From Cladorhizidae sp. MBARI D1340-BT2 (Eukaryota; Porifera; Demospongiae; Poecilosclerida; Cladorhizidae): a DNA stretch of 64,000 nt. Every line of letters begins with the position of its first letter. The first letter of the stretch is position 1. Positions 1 through 13,028 of this stretch are shown here, piece after piece. Below the pieces are notes generated by a model that was not told the origin of the DNA, made no database searches, and saw only the letters and a list, made by a program, of their open reading frames with translations. The translations under genes and the position numbers were made by a program. Location: positions 26,669,816 to 26,733,815 of the forward strand of contig JAQNBH010000012.1 in NCBI GenBank assembly GCA_028752905.1. Direction: 5' to 3'.

Positions 1-7
1 CCAATTA

Positions 8-507
8 TTAAAGTTCCTTTATAATGTCAATGATGACCTGGGCACAATCCTCCCAATTGCCCTCCACACATATATGCAGCAGACTTCTGAAAGTTGTGCT
101 GATAGCAGAATTTCTCCAGGCTTCTAGAGCGGCCCTCCTGCAAATAGAGTGCATCTCTAATACCACATCAACACAAATATTTAGCTAGTACCTTTGTTGA
201 TAAGGACTGTCCCTATTATTAGCCTTGATATCCGACACATGTGGACACAAGTTCAAGCCTAGAAGATCTGGCATGTCATCCCAAGAAACCAATTCTTGAG
301 CAATTCGACGTAGATGTCCCTCTGCCTTTATTCTGACATCTAAGCCACCACGCTTTCCCGTGGGGATTTTGTCCAGGAAAGCCTTGTATTTCTACAGCAA
401 GAATAATAATAACAACAGAAACAACTAGAGGTTGGTATTGCTAACCTGTTCCTTGGTACTGCTGGTAAATGCAAGGATGTCTGCTGCTTCTTGTGTTCTT
501 GTGCCAC
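8..507 (-). CDS. Death-domain 3' end of the ZU5/Death gene (copy 1)
   Basis: Three exons on the minus strand: 446-507, 192-391 and 8-137, with a TAA stop at 8-10. Introns are 54 bp each and have GT/AG ends. Phases are 1 in / 0 out, 0 / 2, and 2 / stop. The joined frame gives a short acidic linker followed by a Death domain of about 100 residues, with the hydrophobic LLGLNL helix, a W in the LEAWRNS helix and a final LLHICVEG segment. Death domains are helical homotypic interaction modules of apoptosis and innate-immune adaptors. This copy differs clearly from the five downstream cassettes and is the only one ending in IIKEL and a stop with no following donor. It lies 3' of the ZU5-like exon with matching phases, so I treat both as one gene. 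Splice sites are read by eye. Confidence 0.72.
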
Positions 508-519
508 CTGCAGCAACAA

Positions 520-2180
520 CAGCAATGAGAGCATTGAGTGCATTACTTGTGTGAATGTACCAATAGATACATCTACTTATAATACAACTATAAATAAGAA
601 ACATAAGAAACATATGCATGTTAATATATCCAGCATATCATAAACTCTGGTTGTTTAGGAACACATCTAACCTAACCAGCTAAACAGTAAACAACATTAC
701 TAAATAAATCCACACCCATTAAATCTGCCCGACCTAGATTTTTCTAAAGAGGTTCAGTTAGATGATGGAAGCAGGGAGGTGCATGCAAGCATATAGCTTC
801 CACATACCTACACCCATAATTATACTCCAGCATTACACAGTAAAAGCTCTAATTATGTGTCATGAAAAAATTATTCTTAATCTGCTGAAACCCATAAATA
901 GAAATTGTTCCATCATGTATGTGATGCAACAATAAAAAATAGAATAATACCAAGCTAGCTACCAAAGCCTATAGTGCAATGAGGACCTGGAAGGCCACGG
1001 AAAGTTGTTGCTGTTCCTCACCTAACAGTAGCTGCTACAGCTATGGACTCAAGCTCAGACAGAGATGGTGACTTTTAAGCTTTTCAGTTCATGAAGCGAG
1101 CAAGAGTGACATAGAAAGGTAAGCACAGAATCTAGCTAGAGATGAGGAAACTGTACTTTCATGAAGACTGTCATGTTACGAAACCATTAAATTTTACTTC
1201 ACCCATTGGAGGAGTCCATATACTCTGATACACAGCCTTTATCTAAGTAAAAGAGAACGAAACTATTGCAGCAACAACCACAGATTTAGTCGTAGAATTA
1301 GTATACAAAGAAAACTTAAATAGAGAAATTATAGCTAGATTTAATCCAAGATTCATCATTAAAATTGATATTAGAATTTTGATACATAATTAGGTAATGG
1401 CAACAATTGGAAAAGGAGTATAGAAAATGGTTGTTCCAGCTCAGTTTAGTGCACTATATATAGAGAATGAGTTCTTGGTTACTTTTATCGGAAAATGATC
1501 CTAACACCCTACTCTCTATATAGAGTGCACCAAGTAATCATAACACCTCGCTCTTGATACTATAAGACATCATAGAGGCCATCCAGAGAACTGTTATAGA
1601 GACTGGTTCTATAGAGGCTATGTGTAGGCCACCCCACAGATACTAACCACAAACCCTCAACACTCCCAGTAATTAATGTCTACTGAAAACATTTATTTGT
1701 GTCCCACCTGGAGGCATCCCACTGTCAGCTGTTTTTGATTTTTGTTTTCATAGGGGGGGCTAGGTCTTCTTAGAATGATTCTGATGTAATTTCATAGAGA
1801 AATATTAGGCAGAGTAGCTGGCCTAGTCGGTGATTCAACACCCACTCTAGAATAGAGAGAAATAGGAGGCAGAGTAGCTGACCCAGTCAGTGATTAAAAA
1901 GCCACTCCTTGAAAAGGGTGAGTCATCTATTTCAAGTGGTTTTTAAATGACTTTCTATACTTGTAACTATTCTTGTCATCTCGGCAAAATGGACAGCTCA
2001 CTCAGCATGACTTGGCAAATATAAAAATTGGATTACATCAACTGTATACAGATAGAGCTAAAGGGTATTTAGAAAGCTAAATATGTTTTTCATTGGGGTC
2101 AGACCTCTTCTAATCCAAGGCCACCTCCTTGTGCTAGTGCTAGTGACTCGAATCAGACCTCCTTATGCTAGTGCTAGTGA
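520..2180. other. Intron or intergenic, no gene seen
   Basis: AT-rich sequence inside the long intron of the ZU5/Death gene model. It contains a small imperfect inverted repeat at about 1449-1530 (arms around GTGCACTATATATAGAG) and two diverged copies of a block of about 60 bp at 1800-1910. A 34-bp direct duplication follows at 2123-2190. No coding signal is seen. Confidence 0.5.
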
Positions 2181-2190
2181 CTCGAATCAG
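2123..2190. repeat. 34-bp direct tandem duplication
   Basis: Two adjacent copies, 2123-2156 and 2157-2190, differ at one base. Each contains GCTAGTGCTAGTGACTCG. Confidence 0.85.
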
Positions 2191-2339
2191 AGAACTCAGA
2201 GACTGATTGCTCAGAAGACCACTTCCTAAAAAGCATTATGTATCTCAATCTACAGCTACTTCTGTAAAGTGCCTCTCTAAGTCTTGTCCACTTGTGAGTA
2301 TCAGGATGTACACCATGAAATGGTAGGATTTGTTCCCAT

Positions 2340-3960
2340 GGCTTGAGCACAGTGAAGACCACCATGTGGTGCTCTGTAAGATATGCTGCAAAAGGGGGCA
2401 ACCCCTCCTAAGAAATGGAGGAACATGGATAACGAAGCCTTCAATCGGGGAAAAAAGCGAGCTCACTCCCATAGTGATGTTCATGTGCAGTCTTGTGAAG
2501 TAGAATCAGCAAGTTCCAGAGCAGAGGAGGAGGAAGCTAGTTCAACAGCTGCAGAATATAGGAGAGGAAGATAAGCATGGCCACATATTGCTGATACTAC
2601 CAACTTTCACGGCTTAATTTTAAGATAGGTGAAGACCTATAAACAGGTCGAGAGCGCTGAAAAAATCTAAATACACATCAAAAGATGCTATTGGAGAATT
2701 TATGTCAGCAATTCGCCAGTGGATTGAGGAACTCCTCTTGAGTGTATTTATGGAGCAGAGTTCGATAATTTAATGGCTGATGAGTGTACAGACATTACTA
2801 CAGTAGAAGAACTTCTATCATCTGTTGTTTGTCTGAAAAGGGAGTAATAGTAGAGCACTTCATGAATATCATCATCACTTTAAAGAAGACTGATGCCAGC
2901 ACTATACAGTCCACTCTGGTTGATTTCTTATAGTGGAATAGTATACCACTCAGCATGCTTGTGGGCATGGGGGTTAATGGGGCAACAACTTCCCGTGGAA
3001 AAAAAGTGGAGTTCAGAGTAGCTACCAAAGAAGAATTCTCCTCATGCATTGTTTGTGCAGTGACAATGCCAGATGCTTCAACTTGCCTGTGTTCAAACTG
3101 CTAACTCTACTCTAGAAATTAAGCATGTATTTGACATCACTATGCCACTATTCCCCTAAAAGAAGTGAGTCACTAGAAGAGATTCAGTGACTACTCGATA
3201 TGCCTGAGATTAAAACCCTTCAGATACCCACTAGATAACACATGAACAGTGTGTAAAAGCAGTGCCACAGTGGTCGCCCTTAACAAAATATACTGCACAA
3301 CACATGAGCCAGAAGCTCCAGGGCCAGATAAAGCCCTCTTCAAGCATTAAACTGTGGCAGATCTTTTTGTTAGATTATACTTTACCTCAAGTAACTAAGT
3401 TGAGCAGAACCCTTCAAGGTCTAATTGATTTGACTGCAATATCAAGCCTGGTTGAGTCTACACTAACACTGAATGTTGCTGGAAATCCTGTAGCAAACTA
3501 GGTCTTGCAGCTGTTGGATGAAGGTGAGGATCTAGAGGCAGCTACTGAAATGAAAGTTACAATAGAAAATGTTATATGCTTCTGGGAAAAAGTAGCTAAA
3601 CCATTTCAAATGACTTGACAAGCAACATCAAAAGCTATTTTTGCACTCAAGGTGTAGTATCATGCTTTGATTTTAGGAAGCTTCCAAAATTTGATTGTCC
3701 GGATTGTGCACCACATGGAAAAGATACGGTGGTTGGCCATTATGGAAAAGAAATGGTTCCTAAATCTGTTGAAGATGAAAAGTTTACAAAACGTGCTTTG
3801 ATTTCATTGGATGAAATCCATTCAGAATGGACTGTGTCGTAACTCATCACCAAGCAGCACAAAGAAGACCTACAGAAACAGCTTATTTCTAATGAAATGC
3901 TAGTAACAATGTTTCCTATAGCCCCAGATGTGTCACTGATGTAGGAGGCATAAACACAGC
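2340..3960 (+). pseudogene. Relic hAT transposase, same family as the intact copy at 54-56 kb
   Basis: Scattered plus-strand frames match the 728-aa transposase at 53964-56150 in order: zinc-finger region (LCKICCKRGQPLLRNGG, about 2370), the first catalytic block (LMADECTDITTVEELL, about 2770), a GVNGATTSRGKK version of the second Asp block (about 2970), LLDYTLPQVTKLSRTLQ (about 3370) and a C-terminal part up to about 3950. Many stops and frameshifts separate them and the hATC dimerisation segment is missing. An old dead copy in the intron of the ZU5/Death gene model. Confidence 0.75.
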
Positions 3961-6440
3961 ATTCTCCATCACATCATCAACCCTAGTGAACACTCCATAC
4001 ATATTATCTGCATGTGACAATTAACAACTCGAATATCATTAATCAGTGCTAATCACCAGTGGAGACCTAAAAAAATGGGCACTTTAACATCAAAGATTAC
4101 ATTACTAATATGCTAAAGAGAACACATACACATATACTACATCTAATATCTTGCATCTGGAAAATGTGGCAGATTATTGGGTGGGGTGATATTAACTGGT
4201 TTAGAAATTATATTTAGTTGATTGTCATGTGTGATGGAAAGTGTTGTTATGTCTAGCATTAGGCATATCTGTGAGTCATCTTGAGTCTATGAGGAAGATT
4301 GTAGCTACTCATAATTATGAGAGGAAATATTTGGGGATGTTTAGAATACAAAGATCCATGCAAAGTGAGTGTTGTGAAGGAACATCACCATCAAATATGT
4401 AGCTACCTCAGAATATATCCACTGCTTGTTCTTTGTCTGACAATGATGAAACCATTGTTGGAAGCCTCTCTCTCTAGCTTGAACAGCATCAAATTATGCT
4501 TACAAAGCCTTCCATGGACCTCACATTCCTGTCTACCTTACAATTAACCTCAAACTGCTCTTGCTCTCTGCTTCATCAGCCCAATCGATCTTGTTCTTTT
4601 CATTCAACTTCCTCTTTGACTCATCTGACCCAAACTTTTGTTTCAGCTTCTGCTCATACTTATTCAGGTTCTCATGCGACCAACCTAATCACTCAACATT
4701 CCTCAGCATATCTACTAGCAAAATGATCAACCTGCCTTCCTCCAATCCCTCTAGTACCCATTCATAGTAGTTTATTTTACTCTCTTCTTTTCTCCAGCTT
4801 TCTTCACCTAGAGAGCCAAACATTGCCACCTCAGCCATCTCGACTCTCTACCCAGCCTCTCCTCTGTTAACTCTAAGCTTCTTACAAAGTGCTTCACATA
4901 TTGGCTGCATGTTTTAGGCTTATCCTAGCCAGGAGTTTACAAACAAATTCCTCTTTCAGCCTCTGTCAAATCATTCACTCACCTCATCCATTGACTAACC
5001 TAGCCACTCTTCTACTTCCTTTGTCATTTTCAGCAACTATGAGTAATATACTTCTCTTAGCTACTTCTCAATATTACTATCCAATTTGTTGACATCAATA
5101 ATTTATAGATCAGTATATAGTGTTAGGCCGGCAGCTAGGGATTTCCGAATTTCACCTTTGCTCGCCACACAATGCCTTACATTCATTTCTAGTTGGTGAG
5201 TGAAGGAGCCTTCACAAGGGAGTTGGATGGAACAGTTGATATTGCCAAAGCGTAGCTATGTATATATGTATGTTTCTATCTATGTATGTATATATATACC
5301 TTACTTTCACTGTAAATAGGAACATCCGTCTTAAGTAATGTGGGCTTATTAAATTGGGACTGTTATAAGAAAACAACTTGGCTCTGGCTGCACCTGACAA
5401 GTGAATTGCGCTGCTTATGCAGAAAACAGAACTATGCATATAAAGAAGCTAACTTAGTTCAATATACTCAATAGGTCTACTCTGGAAGCCACAGGTATGA
5501 ATATGCTTTGTATACTGAAATGTTTAAAGAAATAGCTATATATGTACTTAGATTTTAGATAGTATTAACATTTTCACAGGAATCCTTCCCCAAATAACAC
5601 ATGTCTATGTGCACGATGTGCTGATGCAGCAGTATTTTGCATGAATGCTCAGTTTAGATTTATTATTTTGCAAATGATAATGCCTGCATCCTGCAGTGGC
5701 TGGCTCTATTAGCAGCTGGGCTAGGACCAAAGACCAATGAAAAACTACAATGCAAGCTGCTACAACACTCCCAAAAGCCCAAAGATTTAGCGGATTCTTG
5801 CACGCATGTGCATACTAAAACCATAGTTACTTGCACAGCTGCAGATTCCAAATCTTTTTAAGCAGAATAACTAGCTGCTTAATTTTCAAGAATGGAAAAA
5901 GAAAATAGACTTCATAAAAACAGAGAGAGAGAAAAGACAAAGCCTGCTTAGGAAACAGCAGAACAAAGAGAACTGAGAGTTGGGGGGAAAGAGTGAGTGT
6001 TATAAATAAAATAGTGGGAGAAGCATACCAGCCCACGATGGAGACACTTCCTTAGGATCAGTGAAGTTTCATTCTGACTAGCCACTCTATTCATCAACAT
6101 ACTCTAGCTATGGACACATTTACTAAAATGTAAATGATCGTCACGACCGAGTACTAAATTGAAATGATCGTTATCGCCAATATAGAGCTGCAACGCTTTG
6201 AAAACTGCGAGGAATAATTTTAAAAGCTCAGAGATTTAGAGATGATACTTCACATTCCTAGTGAGAAGAGATAAGGAGGCAATTATGGGTCTGTGAACAG
6301 GACCAAAAATGTTGGTAAACTTAAAATATAACTTATGACAATGAGCCATGCACTTAGAATAAAACAGGTTCATGCACAAGAACAAACAGATGTAACACAA
6401 GTAAGCATATTATGGTGCTAATTAATTTACTGTTTTTTAC
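3960..6440. other. No gene identified; open antisense stretch near 4.5-4.8 kb
   Basis: AT-rich with pyrimidine-rich tracts. The minus strand at about 4560-4800 reads through a charged stretch (LNKYEQKLKQKFGSDESKRK) that looks protein-like but has stops on both sides and no recognised family; it may be a transposon remnant. A TATG/TATA microsatellite lies at about 5258-5300. The rest shows nothing I can name. Confidence 0.4.
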
Positions 6441-6446
6441 ACTTAC

Positions 6447-6479
6447 CACCAGATTGATCATCACCTGACCCACCAACAG
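6447..6479 (-). CDS. 33-nt linker microexon, phase 1-1
   Basis: A candidate microexon flanked by ctgcag on its 5' side and gtaagt on its 3' side. It encodes a Gly/Ser/Asp linker, VGGSGDDQSG, in the phase needed to join the ZU5-like exon (phase 1 donor at 8387) to the exon at 446-507 (phase 1 acceptor). A similar microexon with the same phase is at 43155-43181. It is too short for certainty. Support comes from the near-consensus donor, the phase match and the similar second copy. Confidence 0.5.
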
Positions 6480-6639
6480 CTGCAGTAAATGATATAATTT
6501 TTTAATTGAATAGAATCTGACAGAACTGGATACTAGTAGCTCTAAGTCATAATAATTGCAAGCTAAATGAAAAATGGAGTGACAGGATCATGTTCATATG
6601 AAGTTTAAACAGGACTAAAGATGACAGTACTCTAAATAT

Positions 6640-7850
6640 ACTGAGATGGTGTGTGTAAGCAATTGTGGCTTCCAAGATAATTTTAGTGTTAGGCTACATG
6701 ATATAGAAATTATTATTATTTTGATAAGTTTTACTGGCTCACCATTAGACTCCACACCATTAGACTCCATAATAGGAACTGCAAGAATAACAAAAACAAC
6801 AATAATGAGTTACTCCATTACAACAATGTGGAGGAATATAAGAGGTATGAATAAGAAGAGACTGAGGAAGGCTACAATACAAATCAATGGAGGACTAGCT
6901 GGGAAGAATTGAAGGGAAGAAGAAATCATCTAGTAAAAGAGGAAGACGTGGTTGAAGTAGAGAAGAGGAAGGAAATAAAAATAAGCCAAGTATTTGGGAA
7001 GGATTAGGGAGAGTGTACAGGTCAGGGGACTGTGTTCCAATTGAAAACCTATAATCTACTGCTGAAGAGGTGAACTGGATGATTAGTGGGTTGGGTTCCA
7101 GGAGATGTACACTAATGAGAACGAGTTGAAAAGGGGGAAGGATCCTGGTCATGATGGTGAGTGGCGTGGAAAAGTGATGACAAGGGGGCTGCCAGGTAGG
7201 CTTAGTAAGGGTACAGAGAATCCTATATTAATAGAGGGTCAGGGTGGATTCAGGCCAGAGAGAGGATGTGCTGACCAGTTCATAGTGTTGAGGGGAGTAT
7301 GTGTACGTGACATTATGACATCACAGGGACGGCAGTTATTTCTTGCATGTCTAGATGCAAGCAAGGATACGCTACAATGTGGAGAGAAGGATTGTGGATG
7401 AAGATGAAAAAGGTATGGTGTTCAATAAATTGTCAATGTGTGCAAATACTTGTATGACCAAGTTGCCCGAGTGTTTTATTGGGTGTGTTCTAGGTGGGCT
7501 GAAACAGGGTTGTTCTTTGTCACCAGGTCTGTATAATTATGTGATGTGATTTTGAAGGATTTTGAGGAAAAAGTGTTGGACTTAGTGCAAGGAACATGGT
7601 GTGGTTGGTTGCTATATGCTTATGATAATTATAATTAGCTAGAGATCAGGTACAGTAACAAGTGATATTGGATGTAGTGGGAATGTATGCATTGAAGTAT
7701 AGATTTAGGTTTAATAGTGAGTAAAGTAAGACAATGATGACGGGTGGCAAGTGGAAGATTAATGAGGAGAGAATGGAGAATGTGGAAGCTATAGTTGTGA
7801 GGAAATCCAACTGTTATATATGTAGATTCTAAGGTCCAGAACATGTTTCT
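6640..7850 (+). pseudogene. Relic non-LTR retrotransposon (LINE) reverse transcriptase
   Basis: The plus strand carries recognisable RT blocks in broken frames: GGFRPERGCADQFIVLRG and FLACLDASKD near 7245-7370, then LKQGCSLSPGLYN near 7500, the usual RT motif order. An A-rich upstream region may be the relic of the sequence before RT. Frames shift between blocks and there are many stops, so it is non-functional. It lies between the linker microexon and the ZU5-like exon, that is, in an intron of that gene model. Confidence 0.72.
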
Positions 7851-7859
7851 AGCCTTTAT

Positions 7860-8380
7860 AGCACTGTGTAAGAAAGTTCACCATACAAACAAGACAGCTG
7901 TGCTCATGGACTCTTGGGATCATAAAACAATTCCTATGGGGGCTAAAATTATTGATACTAAAAGCATGCATGGCTAAACACACTCAGCATAATCAGGTCC
8001 ATATGGAGCTCATGGCACACTAAACCAAGCAACAAATATCGCAAAAAGTATCAGTTGTTTATGGCAATGTGTGCCCCATGGTTTAGAGAGGTTGAGGGGC
8101 CTGACTTTGGATGTTACATCACATATATTAGTTAAAGACCTTTTATAAATCAATAACTCTGATTCATGTGCAAGTTAGGAAACTCCAATGTAGGGACACT
8201 CATTAAAAAAATTATTTTGACCTAAATTCCCCTCCCCCCCCCCCCCCCCCCCCCCATTAATACTCTTGCTTGCATGTGTGATTAACTCCTTTGAATGTTG
8301 TGTACTTGCAATAGACATTGTAAGTATACGTGTTGCAGGTGTCAAACTTTCACCTCAACACACACAATCAACAATATATT
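7860..8380. other. Intron sequence with a long poly-C run
   Basis: No gene seen. A run of about 25 C residues lies at about 8231-8256, a probable site of length error in sequencing and assembly. Confidence 0.6.
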
Positions 8381-8386
8381 ACATAC

Positions 8387-9277
8387 CTGTGGGGACTGGC
8401 TGGTGTACTATCATGAAGTTATTTGGACCTTCCACACCCTTAAGATGGAATTTATAAGTCCAGTCTGATTTAGGATTGCTTGAGGTCAGCAATAGTTGGC
8501 GGAGAGGAGGACGACGACTTTCACATTTATAATGATCAATTTCATATTTCCTGATGGAAGGATGTACCTGAGGTATTAAATTCCACCCAGTGTGTTGATC
8601 GGCTTCATCCTCTGGAATATCCAACTCAACACTCTCCTCATTTTCCTTGAATCGAACAACCTCTTCTACAATGAGTTGAACTTCTTTGCCAAACTTCATT
8701 TCCTTTTCAAGGTACTCCTTTACATCGGTTTGATTAAGGTGAAGGTCTTGTACAGCAGAAAAATACAGATTCCAACTGGCAGGACTGCTGAACAGACTCC
8801 TTCTATACATGGAAACCAAGTATGACTTCTCAGGGAGAGAAAAGAAAAACCTTGCACCATATTCGTAAAGTTTACTCAAGATTGTATAGAATGAAAACTT
8901 CTTAACACGAAGTTCTCCCCAAGTGGAGGTGAAGTGACCGCCTTCTACGATGTGGTATTGGAATGGAGGTTTGGTATCTGAGGAGCAGGCGAAGGACAGG
9001 CGGTGTTTGTGAACTTTTTTCACACAATGCTGGATCGCGATGGTGACTGGAGTGTTAAGTTCTTGGCGACAGTCTATCTGGTATATTCCACTCACACGCT
9101 CATGATAGTAAGGAAACACACATTTGCCAGATACAAATGCAGAGATATGGAAAGTGCACTCCGTGACACCAGAAGGAAGATGACCGTCCTCAAAGTGTAG
9201 TTTGAAGCCGTAATTTTTCCAGTCAAGAGAAGTAGTCTGTCCTGTGAATATAACTGAAGTTTCCCCCACAGCATTGC
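8387..9277 (-). CDS. ZU5-like plus UPA-like exon of a Death-domain protein
   Basis: One 891-nt exon (phase 1 in, phase 1 out). It is open in the coding frame and bounded by a CAG acceptor at 9278-9280 and a gtatgt donor at 8381-8386. The first half resembles a ZU5 beta-sandwich: YGFKLHFEDGHLPSGV, then a VSGIYQI segment, then PVTIAIQHC. The second half (roughly residues 150-300) has no clear motif; by position it would be the UPA region that follows ZU5 in UNC5, ankyrin and PIDD proteins. With the Death exons at 8-507 this gives ZU5-UPA-Death order, the cytoplasmic arrangement of UNC5 receptors and the C-terminus of PIDD. Upstream exons are not identified, so the N-terminus (receptor, LRR or none) is unknown. 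ZU5 assignment is by pattern and needs a profile search. Confidence 0.62.
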
Positions 9278-10490
9278 CTGGATCACATGTACAAATACAT
9301 ATATATATGTTCACTCTTAATTAATGTTCGTAAGAATATAATCAGGACCACAGCTACTGGCAGACTTGTCAGGTTTTAGTTTGATCACTATTGCGGACAT
9401 AATAATATATATATATTATGTAACTCAAGTTCTAGGTTCTTGATGACAGTGTTTATCAGTGTTCTAGACATAAAGTTAATGATAATCATAAGAGCCTATT
9501 AAAAATAGTTGGTTGAACCAATATAGAGAGTGCGAGCACACTTTACTGATATCAAGGGAAGTGGAGGCACTCAGTAAACAGTGCAACCCGATATAAAGAC
9601 AAAAACAACAATGATCTAACTAATCTAGCTTCCTACAACATCAGCTATAGAATTGTTTTATTTAATCCCCCCCCCACCCCCTCATCTTTTCCTAGGCTTT
9701 CAGTGCATATGGATCTTATTTCTTTATTAATTATTATCATTATTATTACTTTTTGTTCAAGCCCTTTGGAGCTTATGGTGGTCAATCAGAGCTGATATAA
9801 ATGGTGTGACCAATGCACAAGCAGTGGAACCCACTGTACCTGTTTCACCACCTATGTACATAATCATACATATTTACTGCAGAGTGTCAGCAACATTGCC
9901 TTGCAGAATTAGATACTAGTGCTTGGAATGGGAGAACCAGCAGCTAGATTTTTCAGTCAAAATGATCTCTTATCAGGTAACTAGAATTAATAGTTGCATT
10001 TGGTAAATGGTGAGTAGCCTGTGAAAACAGTAATCTTCTGGTAACCTTGTAGGGGGTTGGAATGTAACTGAATGTGCAAATTTTGCATGACCAGTTACCC
10101 GTCTCATGCACATAACCAGTACAATATAATAAAGGCCACTTTGACTACAAAGGTTTCTGAATACCACCTAAATATTACATAGATGCCAAGTGTGATCAAG
10201 AGTGCTGGAATACTCCTGTTGGCCTTGCTGTTAGAACTCATGTCAATTGACAATATGCTCAGGTCAGTGCCATATTGTAGCTTGTTTAGCATTCTGAAAA
10301 GCTCTGACTGCAGTTCTAAGGCCAGAGAGAATTAATTGTTGTTCTTAGGACACAAGATAAAACCAAAAAGCGGCTAAATTTGCATTTGTGTGTCGTAGGA
10401 TTACAAAAATTCTATAGCTGTAGACTTCAACTTATGATGACAAACGAATCATGGGTGGACAGACCGATACGTGGCCCCTGACATAGAATG
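9278..10490. other. No gene identified
   Basis: AT-rich sequence upstream of the ZU5-like exon on its coding strand. There is a short C-rich run at about 9668-9680. No exon with the required phase 1 donor could be recognised, so the gene's 5' part remains unknown. Confidence 0.4.
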
Positions 10491-12035
10491 AAATGCTGAA
10501 CAGATGGCTCTGTAGGTCTTTCGACAGGTGATTGCTTCAATATGATCAGCACATTTCTGGAATATTATGGTAGATGATACTATAGATACCTCTTAACAAG
10601 GAGCAAGTTGTTATCTGTTTCCGATGGATGGATAGTGAACTAGAGTGATACATTATGCCCTGCTTCGAATGAGTCTTTCCATAACAAAACTCAGGGTATA
10701 GTGTTACGATAGTGCTGCATCTATGTCGGGAGCACATGGTGGGCTAGCCAAACTGATATTGATGAAAAACTGAGAGCACTCTACACTAATTGCTATGGGC
10801 ATGCTCTGATGCTTGAACGCTTGCAAAGTGATGAGGGATGTTTTGGACACATCATACAAGATTGTGAAGCTAATAAAGAAATCTTCTTGGCATGATCCTA
10901 TGCTCCAAAATCTAAGTCAACAATTACCAGACTTGACTTCAGATATTCAAGTTCTTTGTCCAACAAGATGCACAAGCTCTATACAGCATCATTGAGAACT
11001 TCTAAGTAGTTTGGGATGAATCACTTGCAAGGAGACAGAAATACGAGCCAGGATCATAGGTGTGTCATCAAGCATGATTCAATTTAGTGCTAGGAGAATT
11101 AGTCTTGAGACACATCGACAACATAAACAAGACCTTCCAATCTCTTCAAATGTCTGCAGCTGAAGGAAAGAAGGTAACAGGTATGACTGTCACCACGTTG
11201 CAGTTGATTCCATCTGAGGCAGACTTCAATCATCTCTGGTTCAAAGTCACAAAAAATGGCCACCGATTGTGAAGTGGAATATCCAGTACTACCATGGAGA
11301 CAAGAAAATCTGAAGATGGCTCAGCTGTAGGAGACTTCCCCACTTACATCAGATCATTTTACAGAGCAACCTACTTTGAACCTCTGGATCTTGTCACACC
11401 TAGCATAAAGGCATGCTTTGATCAACCTAGCTACAAAGTGTACTGCAAGCTAGAGGATCTTCTTGAGAAAGGTGCATAACAAAGAAAATTTTGACGAAGA
11501 TTCGGTACTCGGAGGCTAATGAATGAGTCTATGATAAAGTACTTGGCTAGATAGTATGATTTTGATATTAGTGAAGAGTTAATTAAATTCATCAAAAAAA
11601 CTCCAACCAGAGAATTAAAGTTCATCACAGACTTCTACGAGGTCAACTATCACTTTACCCAACTGGAAATGCACCTGAAAGTGATGTATAGCAACCTCTC
11701 ATGGTTCAGTATTGAAGTACCTAAGGAGTCTCTCAACTACACAAAGAGCACTATGGTGTGAAGTGTGCAAACTGGCTTCATTGATACTTATCATGCCTGC
11801 TACAAATGCCTGCTACAAATGCCTCAAGTGGACCCTCCTTCAGCTCAATGTGTCGTATCAAGAGTTATTTATGAGCGACAATGAGATAGAACAATGTCAT
11901 GATGCTTTAAATGCTAAGGAGCACACTGACAAGTTAAACTTGATCGATCTTGGGAATGCCTTGAATTGGAGTTCAAGTCACAGAGAAACAATATTTGGCA
12001 AATTTCTGCCAAGTGATTTGGAACTTTGATGTTAG
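10490..12035 (+). pseudogene. Relic hAT transposase of the ZMYM1-like type
   Basis: Broken plus-strand frames follow the order of a ZMYM1-like hAT transposase: CPTRCTSSIQ (about 10960), LGELVLRHIDNINKTFQSLQ and MSAAEGKKVTGMTVTTLQ (11087-11210), FDQPSYKVYCKLEDLLEKGA (about 11420-11479), MPATNACYKC (hATC start, about 11790) and a C-terminal end SSSHRETIFGKF (about 11990). At least four frameshifts and many stops are present. This family differs from the two hAT types at 37 kb and 54 kb. It is a dead copy. Confidence 0.75.
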
Positions 12036-12354
12036 TTTGTTGAGTGCTCTATCTGAAAACAATAAGTCAAAGCTTAATTACTAATTGACCACACTGATTT
12101 CAATCAAAATAGGTGCAGTGATGTTGGGTTACTGCACTTCAGAACTGCTTCCTACACCCCTGAGGAATAGGGGATTTCCCAATTAGATCTACTACACATT
12201 GTTTGAGTTCTCATTTGACACTACATGGCAGGGAGCGGTATCCTTTCCAAACTTACTTGTACCATAGAGAGGCACCTCAACCTCAGACTTGTGAGGTCAC
12301 CATCGGGCAAATACTGCCCTTCCTTATGAAGCTGCCATGAACAGTTCAAACTTG

Positions 12355-12990
12355 CAGTGAGTCTTTCTGTTACATGAGCCACATGAAGAATAAGCAAATC
12401 TCATAAGTCAGACAAAGAAGGAGCTAGTCTATGAGTCAGACTAAGAAAGAACTGGATTTCTGAGACACACCATGAAAGAAGAGCAAGTAGTGTTTTCTGG
12501 AAGTAAAGGTGCCTGTGCAGCTTTCCTCAAAATGTGAGCTTCCAGAAACTGAAGGATCAGCCAGAAAGAGAATGTTCAAAATGGCAATGGTAATTATTTT
12601 AAAGAAGAAGTTCTACACTTCTGCAAACAATTCTGCGAACAAAATATACCATTAGTCCTAGTCTCAATGTTAGACACCCACATACCTCTAGTCGAGGCCT
12701 TAGTCCAGAGGTCTATACCTGTCCCAACATCAGACATGCCCATATCCATAACCTAAACACCTGACTCCCTGCTAGCCTAGGCCCAGATCCAGCCCTAGTA
12801 GTTCCTATCCACACAGACAGCCATACATTGAACATTCCCATACTACTCGGCCGACACTATAATGCCACACATTTCTTTCACTCTTCCAAAATGACAGACC
12901 CAAACCAGAACAGTAGCAGAGAAGATAGGAACAGACCTTTAAAAACACTCCACAGAATATTGCACACACCATATATAGCAAGAACACATT
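12355..12990. repeat. Conserved unit block R, copy a
   Basis: First of six copies of a non-coding block that marks the start of each array unit on the plus strand. It begins near TTACATGAGCCACATGAAG, continues through a tract containing TGCACAGGCACC or close variants, and ends near ACACTATAATGCCACACAT. Other copies begin at about 21230, 29725, 40607, 48950 and 52434. The reverse strand has open stretches in some copies (ESCTGT...), but this copy and others have stops, so I do not call a gene. Confidence 0.7.
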
Positions 12991-13028
12991 CAGTCCGGAC
13001 TAATTATTATCTCTTCTTTACAATACAC

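Noticed and set aside
8592..9200. Plus-strand frames across the ZU5-like exon
   Set aside because: Antisense to an exon with good splice sites and recognisable domain pattern.
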